Assembly (NCBI RefSeq): GCF_000226095.1
Contig: NC_016472.1
Location: forward strand, 10,850,001 to 10,914,000
Length of the DNA: 64,000 nucleotides
Reading direction: 5' to 3'
Source: Thermothelomyces thermophilus ATCC 42464
Taxonomy: Eukaryota > Ascomycota > Sordariomycetes > Sordariales > Chaetomiaceae
The notes under the pieces were generated by a model. It made no database searches. It saw only the letters and a list, made by a program, of their open reading frames with translations, and was not told where the DNA came from. This document shows positions 35,842 to 46,732 of this stretch, piece after piece. Position numbers and translations under genes: made by a program. Each line of letters opens with the position of its first letter. Position 1 is the stretch's first letter.

Positions 35842-37082
35842 CTAAATCTCGAGCGGGAGCTTGAACAACCTAATGGCGTTCTCTCGTGCCACTAGCCTCT
35901 TTTGGTCCTCGGGCAGATCAAGAGCGAGCCACCACTGCTGAGCTTCCGCGATGCTATCGTAGGGGTAGTCTACAAAATGTTAGGTCTCGCTTCGGAGCCG
36001 GTTGGATGATCATCCTAACGTACCGATGGAAAAGAGACAGCGTTCGGGCCCGATCTGGCCAATGCAATACTTGAGGGCAGGAGTGTTGAAGTTGCCCGAG
36101 GTGGTGATGGAGATGTTGTGGCGGAAATAATAGCTGTAGTCTTGCTTGGACGGCCTCGTGGCTTTCTTGACTGGCTTGTTGTACCAGTGGTCTGCACGCC
36201 ACAGGTTGAAGGGGATCCTGTCGACCGTCTCGGTCAGCCACGCTCATCTGGAATCGCCCCGCCCCCCCCTCCCCTCCCCGGGGGGTTGGAGATAAAATGA
36301 TATTAAGGTAGCTTTTGCAGGAGCCGGACTACTCACCCCTCGCCCAGATGTCCGACCACGACCTGCAACTTCGGAAACTCGTCAAACACGCCGCTAGAGC
36401 AAAGAGCGTACAGGTGAAGGCTGAGATCCAGATGGAACTGCACCGCCGCGCCCAGGATGTGTTTTCTGTCCCCCAACTTGGTCCCCGGCTGCAGGTCCTT
36501 GGCCGGGGGGTAGCGCGGGTGCAGGTACACGGGCACGCCGAGCTCCTCGACCGCCTTCCAGAAGGGACGGTAGTCGACCTCGTCATAGTACTTCTTGCCC
36601 TCGGCATTACCCCCTTCGTTCACCACCTGGTAGTCGTTCAGCATGATGCCGAACATGCCCAGCTGCTTGACCGCCCGGGTCGCCTCGGCCACAGCATCTG
36701 CCGCGTTATGCATCGACACGGCAGCAAACGCGCCGAATCGCCGCGGGTTCTGGGACACCTGCGCCGCCAGCCAGTCGTTCGCCTCGGCCGCGAGCGCCCG
36801 CGCCTTGGCCGGGTCAGGTTCCCCCTGCGCTCCGGGGGAGGTGAGGCTCAGAAGCATGTACTCGACGCCGTGGGCGTCCATCTGGGCCAGTCGCTCGCCA
36901 TGAACGTCGATGAGCAGATCATTCAGCCTCTGGACATATGTATTATCCGGGGACGAAGAGGAGGGGGACCGGGCTTGGCCGGGGTCGAACAAGGGCGCCG
37001 ACTCAGCGATCCATGACAGGCCTGCGGGGTTTAGCACGGCTTCCTCAATGGCAATGGTGCCCTTGGGTGCGTTTTGGGCCAT
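35842..37082 (-). CDS. Resorcylate/dihydroxybenzoate decarboxylase-like amidohydrolase
   Basis: Metal-dependent amidohydrolase of the ACMSD/gamma-resorcylate decarboxylase group, which removes CO2 from hydroxybenzoic acids without a redox cofactor. Exons 37082-36337, 36217-36024 and 35969-35842 give 355 aa. The first join was chosen because it gives GHLGEG-IPFNLWRADHWYN, the family core; the nearer CAG at about 36254 would lead into a TGA. Metal or active-site residues seen are Glu in GTIAIEEA near the N-terminus, His in VYLHPRYPP, the FHLDLSLHLY helix and Asp in FSIDYPYDS. The EEA motif replaces the EEH of classical dihydroxybenzoate decarboxylases, as in some orsellinate-type relatives. It is transcribed divergently from the aldehyde dehydrogenase. 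The substrate is inferred only to class level. Confidence 0.88.
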
Positions 37083-38441
37083 GGTGACGGGCCGCGTTCA
37101 CAAAGGGGTTCGTTGGTGTTGTGGCGGATTGCTGGCTTATCCGCTCAATGAACTCTGCTCCCGCAAGGTCAAAGGTCAAGCAGGGCCCGGCTCTCTGCGA
37201 CGCTGGAAGGCGAGAGTATTCCCTACTTTGGGTTGAAGAACACGTTTGATACGGACGTGGGTAACGAGTATGGTTAGTTAATAACTGACAGATCTCGAGG
37301 TTACAAAGGCCGTTGATGACCGTTAATAGCGAAACTGAGCGATGTAATTAGCGAGAAGCATCTACCCCACGAGCGGGCACTGGGAACCACGCCAATATTG
37401 AAGTCAGCTGCCGACCAGAGCCTAGAAGCTAAGACGCACTATGAGGATGAGTTCCCAACACCGCATTTCGAGGTGACCTTTTTCCTCAATTTCGGCAATT
37501 CAATGTTGAGTCCGCGCCGGTGTAACATCGAGTCTCGGTAGATAGGCTGTGAGCGAGGGTTCAGTTTATCATCGTCTTCCCTTTGCATCTTCTATATGCA
37601 TACATGCGTAGGTTAGGCAATTTAGGAGGGTAACGTATGTCGATTTCCTGCAAGTAACGCTAGAAACCTCCCTTCCCTGAGATATTCAAGCCAGCTTTGC
37701 AATAACTGGTCAGTTAGTAGTCGACGTGTGCTGGGGTAATTCATCCAAATACATACAACGAACATACTACCCCGCAGGAAATGCTTTCCGCTAATTATCC
37801 ACTGTCGGGGTATGGACCAACGAACCGGCCGTTAGCTCATGAGGAAGAGCGCTATATGGCCAGTGCGGGGCTACGGGTATCTGCGCACTCTCCTACACGT
37901 AATACTCGGTTCCTTTAGGTTAAACATGGATATGCATCTCCACCAAGATATCCTCGGACGGCTTCAGGCAAGTGGCACTTAGGTAGGTTGGTTAATATGG
38001 AGCATGAAGACCAACTGCCGTATCACCGCAGCAAAAATGGCACGGCGTTCCATGGCCACAGCTCGCCCAAATGTCACACAAGACACGCCAGGGGTGGTGT
38101 GGTCACAGCACAACATTGGCAAGATTGCATACCTAAAGGTAGGTACCGATCCACTTGGAGCCGAGCGGGGTTCGACCCCCAGAGGATGGTTTTCCAGTGA
38201 CGGCTTTGACGGCAAGTGTAGTCGCGGGATAAGTGTATTTCTCATACAGCCGACATAAGACGCTGCACTTTGATCATCGGTAAAGGCTCGTGTATGATTA
38301 TTAGGTACCTGTTTTTTGCTGCGAAGTGGACGCCCCTTGTCATAACCCTTTGGCTCCTCCTTTTTATTTTTTTTTATTTTTTTTTTTTCAGTTTGAACAG
38401 AACAACCGAGTACTGCTACAACAGGAGGGAAGGGCACCACA
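37083..38441. promoter_or_regulatory. Divergent promoter: decarboxylase / aldehyde dehydrogenase
   Basis: 1.36 kb between two divergent start codons, probably controlling both genes together. It is AT-richer in the middle, with a T-rich run near 38360-38390 just before the dehydrogenase leader. No gene recognised. Confidence 0.5.
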
Positions 38442-40032
38442 ATGGCTGCCATCGCTCCCGTTCAACCTCGGATGCTCATCAATGGAAAGGTAAAAGAACG
38501 CCGTGCAACACGTTTCACTCTAGCCGAACTCGAAGTCTTACAACCGCTAGCTCGTCGAGGCATCCGATGGCAAGACGTTTCCCATTTACAACCCAGCAAC
38601 GCTCCAAGTGTCCGCCCATGGTCAGTTTCCCCGGCCTGACTTGAAGGGGGGCAGAGGGGTTGGGGGAAGACATCGCCGCTAACGCTCATCAGTTCCGGAG
38701 GCGAGCGCGGAAGACACAAACGCCGCAGTGGCGGCGGCAAAGGCCGCATTTCCGGCATGGTCCGCTATGGGAGGAGCCAAGCGAGCCGTCTACCTGAAGA
38801 AACTGGCCGCTCTGCTCCGGGAGAACAAGGATGAGCTAGCTCGCCTGGACTCAATTTCGATGGGCATCCCCGTCGCAACCCATCATTACGCGCTCACCGC
38901 CGCCGCCCACTTCGATCATTATTCGGAGGCCTGGGCGACCGTCCAGGGGCAGGCAAGTGTCAACACGCCGGGCCTGGTGACCATGACGCTCCGGCAGCCC
39001 TACGGCGTAGTGGCGCTGATTATCCCCTGGAACGCGCCGGTCCACTTTCTCGGTTCCAAAGCCGCACCTGCGCTCATCACTGGCAACACTGTGGTGCTGA
39101 AGTCGAGCGAGAAGGCACCACTCGCCGTCGCCCGCATCGCCGAGCTTGTCGTCGAGGCAGGATTCCCACCGGGCGTCTTCAACATCATATCCGGTCACGG
39201 CGTGCCGTCGGGGCAGATCCTCTCCCGCCACATGGACGTTCGCGCCCTGAGCTTCACTGGCTCCAGCCGCACCGGCAAGCTGATTCAGGAGGAGGCGGCA
39301 CGCACCAACCTGAAAAAGGTCATCCTCGAGCTAGGCGGCAAGTCACCCGCTCTGGTGTTTGAGGACGCCGACCTGGAGAAGGCGGCCGAGCAAACGCAGT
39401 TCAGCATCCAGGTCAACAGCGGACAGGTGTGTATGGCCAATTCGCGCATTTATGTGCAGAAGACCATCGCGCCGCGGTTCATCGAGACGTTCAAGACCAA
39501 ATTTGCCGCCGCTAGAGCCGGGAACCCGTTGGACAAGGAGACCAACCACGGCCCGCAGGCGGACGAGATTCAGTACCGCAACGTGCTGAAGTACATCGAG
39601 GAGGGCAAGAAGAGCGGCGGCACGCTGGCGCTGGGCGGCAACGGTAAGCTCGAGACCACAAACGGCTACTTTATTGAGCCGACCGTGTTCCTCGACACCC
39701 CGGAAACGGCGCGCATCACCAAGGAGGAGGTGTTTGGCCCAGTCGTCATCATCAACACGTTCGATACCGAGGCCGAGGCCATTGCCAAGGCCAACGACAC
39801 CGAGTTTGGCCTGTACGCGGCCGTGTACACGCGCGATGTCAACCGGGCAATGCGGGTGGCGAAGGCCTTGGAGAGCGGCTATGTTGCCATCAATTGTACC
39901 AGCCCCTTAACTGGGGTTGATCTGCCTTTTGGTGGATACAAGAGCAGTGGGCAGGGCAGAGAAGGATGGCTGCATAGCATGGACAACTTCCTAGAGACCA
40001 AGAGTATTATTATGCAGATAGATGGGGAGTAA
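38442..40032 (+). CDS. NAD(P)-dependent aldehyde dehydrogenase
   Basis: Oxidises an aldehyde to its acid, plausibly an aromatic aldehyde given the neighbours. Exons 38442-38489, 38551-38620 and 38693-40032 give 485 aa, the normal size. The joins restore the conserved N-terminus MLINGK-LVEASDGKTFPIYNPAT and SAHV-PEASAEDTNAAV. Catalytic residues are visible: Glu252 in LELGGKSP and Cys286 in NSGQVCMANS. The cofactor motif FTGSSRTGK and the EEVFGPVV segment are present. It resembles salicylaldehyde/vanillin-dehydrogenase-like fungal enzymes in overall character, but the substrate cannot be read from sequence. The product would be a benzoic acid type suited to the decarboxylase and FAD monooxygenase beside it. 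Confidence 0.94.
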
Positions 40033-40748
40033 CTAAGTCCATTACGTCCTACTTGTCAATGTCATATCCTTGGAGTATTTCCCGCTACTGTAAGAGATGA
40101 GATATACGCCGACAGGTCGAAGTAAGTTGCTGGTAGACTTGAACGTCCACCCAGCACTCGAGCCCTTCCGACTTCGACCTAACATGATCAGCACCGTACA
40201 TCCTAGACAGTGAATACAGGAAGAGCGCCAGGGAGGCTACATCATCTCTGTGTTTGCCTGACTCTTTCACCTAAATATTATTACTCGTTGGTTTCTCGAG
40301 CGGAAATAGCCTTCGATTTTGCTTTCTGGGACTAGTCTAAACGAGACTCAGTTCCCATAGGCTCATTGTTAGCGTGGCCATTCTACCCCTAATTATCATT
40401 CTACTAACTAAATCGTAGCACGTCAGTTCGGAGGTAGATCATGGCCGAAGTAGGGCGCAAACATGCCATTCTCGCGCTGTCTCTCACAGGCCCTACTCTA
40501 GCTATAATCACGAGCCACCAGCCCGAATCCTCCTTGTAAGAATGTGTCTTGGATATATCAAAGCACACCCCGTCATAATTACCGCTCAATGCGTGTCAGC
40601 TGTTTCCGATATCACCAGCTCTAACACGCCACATCAATGTAGCATAATTACCTATTCTTTCTTAATCATAAGCCCCATGCTTATCCAATGCAACCTCCCA
40701 GGAGAACTTGAGATACAACAGAACTTGCTGCATCTGAAGCTATCTGTA
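40033..40748. other. Intergenic region between convergent genes
   Basis: 716 bp between the stops of the aldehyde dehydrogenase and the FAD monooxygenase. It must contain both 3' ends. No gene recognised. Confidence 0.5.
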
Positions 40749-42242
40749 TCATACCGCCACGGGGATGGGCCCGACAGGCAGCAGCTTGACATTCTCAAAG
40801 AGTTCCGGCTGCGTAACCTTCTTGAAGATGTCGTCAAACACCTCCTCGGCGTGCTTCTCGGCATCGTGCTGGTGGATCCAGTCCTCGCGCGGGAACGCGA
40901 TGCTCTTGGGGTCCTTGGCGACCTTTTCCCAGTCTGTTTTGTGCCACCGGTCGCGCGTGGTCTCACCGGTCTTCTGCACCAAGCGGACACGCTCATACCT
41001 GTTTTACGGTCAGATGAAATGCGGACACGAGTCTTAGGGCCATCTTATCTATCTATGCTGCTTACCGAATCTCCTGGTGCACCCGAACGGCAGCCGGCAC
41101 GTTGTTCTTACCGGCTCTCCTCAGGCACACGGCAATCGTCACTCCGTCCTCCATCGCCTGAGTTGCCCCCTGGGCGCTGGTGGGCAGGAACGGATGCGCC
41201 GAGTCTCCGACGAGCAAGATCCTCGCATGCTTGCTCACCCAGGTCGGCAGGGGATCGCGGTAGACGAGCTTCCAGTCCACCAGACTTGGCGTCTTCTCGA
41301 CGATGGCCCGGCAGGTCGGGTCCCAGCCCTCGAGGACCTTGTAGACGTCCTCGAGCTTGCCCGGGAAGGACCAGGACTCATCGATGTCGTGCTCGTCGCG
41401 GTGGGTCAAGACCCAGCAGCAATCCTTACCACCCTTGATGGTGCTGAACAGGAAGTGGACGTCCGGGCCGATCCAGCCGTTGAAAGTGTCGCCGTTGATG
41501 CAGAACTCGCGTGTGCGAGGGTCTTTGATCATGTCTGTGTTGGGGAACCTGGGACGGGTCAGCGGGAGGCCGAATTACACGTGCCGGTGTTTTTACTTCT
41601 TTTATTTTTCGTCTAAAAAAACCGGAGAAAACAAATGAGAACAACTTACCACGCCCGCCACACCGCATATCCGCTGCTCTTCGGCTTGTCTACATATCCC
41701 AGCACCAACTCCCTCGCCTTGGACCGCACGCCGTCCGCGCCGATGACGAGGTCGGCGACGACGCGCTCTCCGCTCTTCAGCACGATGCCCGCCTGGTTCT
41801 CGTCCTCGAAGTACTCGTTGACAGGCTGGCCCAGGTGGATGGGGATCTTCAGCTCGTCGCGGGCGTATCTGAACACCACTTCGTGCAGTTCGCCGCGGTG
41901 GCCGTTGAGCACGGGTGCGTCGGGCTTCTGTTCGGGCGTTGGCTGGTGGTAGACCACCTCGCCGGTGTCCCACTTGTGGATGCGGAAGCCGTAGGAGGAC
42001 AGGTCGATGCACAGCTCGCGCAGGCGGCGCGCAATCTCGCCATTGGACCAGCGGTAGAAGATGCGCCCGGCGTTGGCCCCGAACGAGATGATGTCACCGA
42101 GGGTCTTGAGCTCGGGGAAGTTCTCATAGATGGACACGTCGTGGCCCTGGCGGTGGCACTCGATGGCTGCCGTCAGGCCGCCGAAGCCGGCGCCAACCAC
42201 GATCACTTTGATGCCGGTTTTTGGGGCCGACGTGGTGGACAT
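40749..42242 (-). CDS. FAD-dependent aromatic monooxygenase (salicylate hydroxylase-like)
   Basis: Group A flavoprotein monooxygenase that hydroxylates, often with decarboxylation, an aromatic acid using NAD(P)H and O2. Exons 42242-41650, 41548-41066 and 40998-40749 give 441 aa, the usual length. Three family motifs are present: the dinucleotide fold VVGAGFGGL at residues 16-23, the DG motif VIGADGVRSKARE and the GD motif ILLVGDSAHPFLPTSAQGA near residue 310. Splice joins are phase 2 and restore VWRAWFPNTDMI and HQEIRYERVRLV. It lies between the aldehyde dehydrogenase and a P450. It would give catechol or hydroxyquinol-type products from hydroxybenzoates, but the true substrate is unknown. 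Confidence 0.92.
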
Positions 42243-43214
42243 GGCGTTAGATATCAGGAGACAGAAAGAAGACCCCTGGATGTGGCTGATTGGAAAGGGA
42301 TGGAGATGCGACGAGGGGTGTACTTGAGTCCGGTAAGGGATAGCTGATGGGAGCTTCAGCGCGTGTTGCTCAAAATGGGCAAAATGGCCGTAAGATGATT
42401 GTAATCGTCGATATCAGCTTTGCCAACCTCAGAAGATCTAATTAAGCCTTGTATCGGAAAGGCCGGCTGGTCTTAATGAAGGCCATGCGATGGAACGCGT
42501 ATGGTACATGTATCTATCTACGTATGTACATACACACATGCGCCTCCGATTCCATCCCTACGAATGGGGGGGTTGATTCTTTCAGCCATGGGTGTTTGTT
42601 CCGTTCCGCATTGGCAATGTTACCTGCAAAACATCAGCCTATTCCGGACCGTCGTTGCCTGTTCCGCCTTCTTCCCCTCATCTACCGCGTCTGATGCTTT
42701 CTCAACTTGGGGTGGGTGATGCGGGGGTTATCCGAAGCCTCTTCCCCCGCACCCGTCTTTCACCCAAGCTCACTTGGAGTTAGGTTGGCGTGCCCAGCTT
42801 TGGCTCGTATCAACTCGAAATCTGGAAGCCGTTTTCCGTTCATGTCGGGGTTAGGGTCACACGTTTCAACACCACCACTCTTTCGATTCTCTTTAATTAC
42901 TCCGTGCCAAAGTATTAGTAACTCTTCGCTTGGAAGCATCCGGAGCCAAGTGTTAGAGCGATGCCGTGTGGTCATTAGGCGGTAACCCCTCTGGAAAATG
43001 CGAAGCTCTCTCCCCTAGCCATTCTTTGCCCTGATTAGGCTCTGGTCGACTGGATCTCCTAAATTGATGAGACCTGATTTGGTAGGTATTGTGAGGAAAC
43101 AAGGATACCAAGCAACGAATCGACAAAAGCAACTCAGGTAAATAGGGCAAGTTGAGTTTCATTGAGACTCGTATTTCTCCTCTACTTTCGGAGTGCGCTG
43201 GTTCAGGCTGCGAT
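42243..43214. other. Intergenic region: FAD monooxygenase promoter and P450 3' end
   Basis: 972 bp with short open frames only and no gene recognised. Confidence 0.45.
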
Positions 43215-45122
43215 CTAAACAGCCTTGACCTTGACAACCTTGACGTTTCCGTGCTCATCGAGCACGGGCTCCTCCTTCAGCTTCCTCTTCTGCTGTTGAT
43301 AGAAGGTGCTCATCCGGTACCTGGTCTCGCCGTCGTGAAGCTTGAGATCCGCCAATGCTTGCTCCCCTTCCCTCAATATCGCTTCCTTGATCTCCTCACT
43401 CCGCGGCACAATCTCGCAGGGGAAGGGCTGCGGCCGCATATTCAGCCCGTTCGTGAAGGCGAATATGTCGACGTCGATCTGCTTTCCTGTCTTGGGATCC
43501 TTTGCCTTGCGGATGTTGAATCCCCACAGAAGCCGCGCCACCGTGACCCAGGTCCCCTGCTCGGCCAGCGCCTGGCCGCTGCACACGCGCCGGCCCCAGC
43601 CAAAGGTCATGTAGCCCCTGTCGCCGGGAAACGGGCGGTGGTGATCGTTGTCCTCGAAGAACCTGTCCGGGTAGAAGCGGTCCGGGTCCGGGAACTCGCG
43701 CTCGTGGTGGTGAATCGCCCACACGTTCCCCTGCACCCAGGACCCGGCGGGAATCAGCCAGCCATTGTACGTGTCATCTTGCGTGGGCGAGTGCGGCTGT
43801 CCGCCAATGATGGCCACGCTGCGCCAGCGGAAGACTTCCTTCACAAAGGCGTTGACGTAGGGCAGCCTGGGTGAGTCGTCCCAGTGCGGAGACCGGTTCG
43901 GCCCAATGACTCGGTCGATCTCGGCCTGGGCCTTCTCCATGGCATCAGGAAACGCGCAGCACGCGAGGACGAAGGTGACCAGTGTGCTCGAGGAGGTGTC
44001 CGCACCGGCCCCGAATAGGTTGCCGGTCAGACCCGAGAGCTCATTGATAGGGAGGTTGTATTTCTTGGCCTCGTCAAAGAGGGTCTTGACGTACGGCGTT
44101 GGCATCGAGGCCTGCTCGGAAGGCGATTTCTGGTTGTACTGCTCAATCGCTTCCTGGGCTAGGGTGTAGAAGAAGTAGTGGCCCCCTTTTTGGCTGCGAG
44201 TGCCGAGTCCCTTGAACCAAGGCATAAACCGCGGGAACTTGGCCAGGACTAATAGTCATTGGTTAGAGACGGTTCCGTGTATGAGCCACGACGGGGGACA
44301 AGGGCTACCTACTGGGGAATGTCTCGAGAAGCATTGGAAAAGACTTTCCGGGAACGTTCAAATCGGCGGCCAGCTGCATCAAGGCGATTACCTCGGTGAT
44401 GATGGGGTCGTTATAGCTCGCTACCCGCCGGCCAAACGCAATGATGGACACGACGCTGGTCGCATACCGCTCCAGGTGCTTCACGTACTCCTTCGGCTCG
44501 CGGAGGAAGTCATAGGCAACGATCTTGCTCTCGTTGTTCTGGATCTCTCGGTAACCGCGGACCGACTGTACGCCGACGCCGACGTGCATCAGCTTGCGAT
44601 GAATACGCCAATGGTCGCGCTCCTGCTGGTTCCGGATCCTCATGGTGACCAGGTTTGCCTGGCCGCTGCCAAGTTCGCCAAAGACAACCATACGAGGCCG
44701 CGAAGTATAGATCTGAGCCTTCTTTTCCAAGATGTCGTGAGCGCACCAGGCATCGTTGATCCAAATAGTGGGGTTCCTGTGGCGAACGGGTCAGTCACAT
44801 CCCGGTCAGCTTCGCTCGAGGTTGCTAGTACTGACCGTCCGATCCAAAATGTAATCAATGGGGTGTTGTACTTCTTAGACAGCTCCTCGAAATACAACCA
44901 TGGTTTCGTGTCGGGAAGCGTAAACGTGTTGCCAACGATAGGCCAGGGAAAGGGGCCGGGCGGCATCTTCGACCTGAGATAGAGCATGTGGGCGTAGTCG
45001 GCGGCAATAGCCGTCGCTACCACGGCCAGCAAGGCGAGGGCGACATTGAAAAGACCCGCATCGGCGATGGCCGATTGCAACTTGAACAGCGTGAAGCTGT
45101 CAATGAGTTTTTCTGAAAGCAT
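43215..45122 (-). CDS. Cytochrome P450 (E-class, microsomal)
   Basis: Heme monooxygenase anchored in the ER. Exons 45122-44836, 44776-44313 and 44248-43215 give 594 aa, long for the family because of a Lys/Glu-rich C-terminal extension of about 60 residues. Seen in order: an N-terminal hydrophobic helix, the Pro-rich hinge MPPGPFPWPIVGN, the I-helix oxygen-binding AGADTSSSTL, the ExxR motif in KEVFRWR, and the heme loop FGWGRRVCSGQ with Cys473. The joins restore WIGRNPTIW and ETFPILAKFPRF. It resembles CYP2-like fungal P450s of clan 547 or neighbours rather than CYP65; I could not assign a CYP number. It is co-oriented with the FAD monooxygenase and divergent from the transporter. Confidence 0.93.
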
Positions 45123-46732
45123 TGTTGCACAGCAGCCGCTTTAATTACGACAACGGTTGAGCGCGAATGGAGCCGCGGACCGAGATGGGCGCAGAAGGGG
45201 CAGAATTTTGCAACTTTCCGTCCAGTCCTTCTCCCCTCTGGAATGGTAACGAGGTAAGGCTGTCTTCTGTCTGACAGAATCACACAAACAAAAGCGTTAT
45301 GGCGGGAGGGGCAGGATTTGAATGGGAGCTTGGCAAGCTTGGCCTTCTAGAACGCAGACAAGAAGAATGTGGTAATTAACCATCACTGAATCCATGTGTA
45401 TGACCGACCATGGCCGCGGGGCTGTTCAGGAAACCCATAGCCCTTACACTTGTCAAGAATGGACAATCTCGGTAGCAAATTTATATCCCGTGCGTGGAGA
45501 GCATGTAGATGCCGTCGGAAGAAAGTACACTAGCGTGCAAGCAGGAAGCGGGGTCCCACCGTTCACGTGGTGAGACTAGAGAGCCAGCAGATCCTGTTCG
45601 GGAGTCATCCGTGTGTCAAAAGTCCGGATTGGAACCTGCCATGGCCTCAATGCGGAAAGTCCCCAAACTCACAACCGGCAGTCGAAAGATTGCTGAGGCA
45701 TGTCATGACGGGGATTCAGTGAAGGAAGCTGTGTATGTTGCTTCGGACCTCCTCGAAAATATTCCTGTCTTGGAAAGCCAAATCCGATGGAAAGGGAAGA
45801 CCCTGGTTATTACTTAATACTCTGGACTCTACATCCGTACTCTGGACGGATACAGCCTCCAATGACGCCCACAACGCGGTGCGAGGAAACTTCGGTGCAT
45901 GATCTCCCGCTGGGCTACCTTGCATGTCTAATTACCAAGTAGCCATGCAGTATCGCATGTTACTACACAAAGGTTGGTTGTTTTTGCCGTTGTTGATTTT
46001 TCCGCCGCGACCCCTCCAAAACGATGGCGGCTGGCCTTCAGAGTGGTTGGCTAAAGGCCGGCAATTCCATCCCAGTTTCTCATTCGATGGAGGCTGAACA
46101 CAGAGAGCAACTCCAAAGATCGACGGGTCGCACGGATACGACTCTATCGGGCTTAGCATGCCACTGGCTCTCCCGTGATTCCCCCAGATTCGGAGGACAA
46201 TAATAAAACACGGCTATAGCGTTTCCTGGCTGGATCGGGCGCCATGGATGTCCCACTTCGTGTCTCCCGTACTGTGTACTGTGTTCATACTACATCCATA
46301 CACAATAGGTGCGCAAAGCGCCTTCAGCGAGCTTGTTTAGATAGCCACCCGGGTGTCGAACATGTGACGCTGTCTGCGAGATTGATGGTAAAGCTGTAAA
46401 AGCAGGCAAAGCGTCATAGCACACGGGGCTGATGAGGGGAACATTCACGATCTGTCGCATAAGTATGTCGTACAGTCCTGCACAACGGGACTCAGAAGGC
46501 GGTATTTACCACTTCCATGGGCCTGGGCCTGGCAAGAGGTACTGCGTTGAATTGACTTGGGCAGGGCTGTGACGAACCTTGTCGTTGGGCATGCGGAGAT
46601 ATCCGAGATTTGTCTTCCATTTCAGAAACCCAATAACTCCATAATTATCAGCACGCGCGTGCCGCCGACCTTGCTCCTTGGGGTGGCTCGTCCACTTTCT
46701 CAGTTGGCCGCTCGACCCTCGGAACACCCAAG
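45123..46732. promoter_or_regulatory. Divergent promoter: P450 / MFS transporter
   Basis: 1.6 kb between two divergent starts. Short open frames around 45.5-45.8 kb have no family features. It probably holds both promoters. Confidence 0.45.

Noticed and set aside
36240-36256. Nearer acceptor (CAG before ATGAGCGTGG) for decarboxylase exon 2
   Set aside because: Its frame meets a TGA at once. The later acceptor at 36218 gives the conserved GHLGEGIPFNLW.
36315-37016. 233-codon plus-strand open frame
   Set aside because: Antisense to decarboxylase exon 1.
37835-37895. A-box-like GTTAGCTCATGAGGAAGAGC
   Set aside because: No B box follows at tRNA distance.
38150-38180. tRNA B-box-like GGGGTTCGACCCCC
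   Set aside because: No matching acceptor stem, A box or cloverleaf could be drawn around it.
45509-45817. 102-codon plus-strand frame
   Set aside because: No family features; it sits in the P450/MFS divergent promoter.
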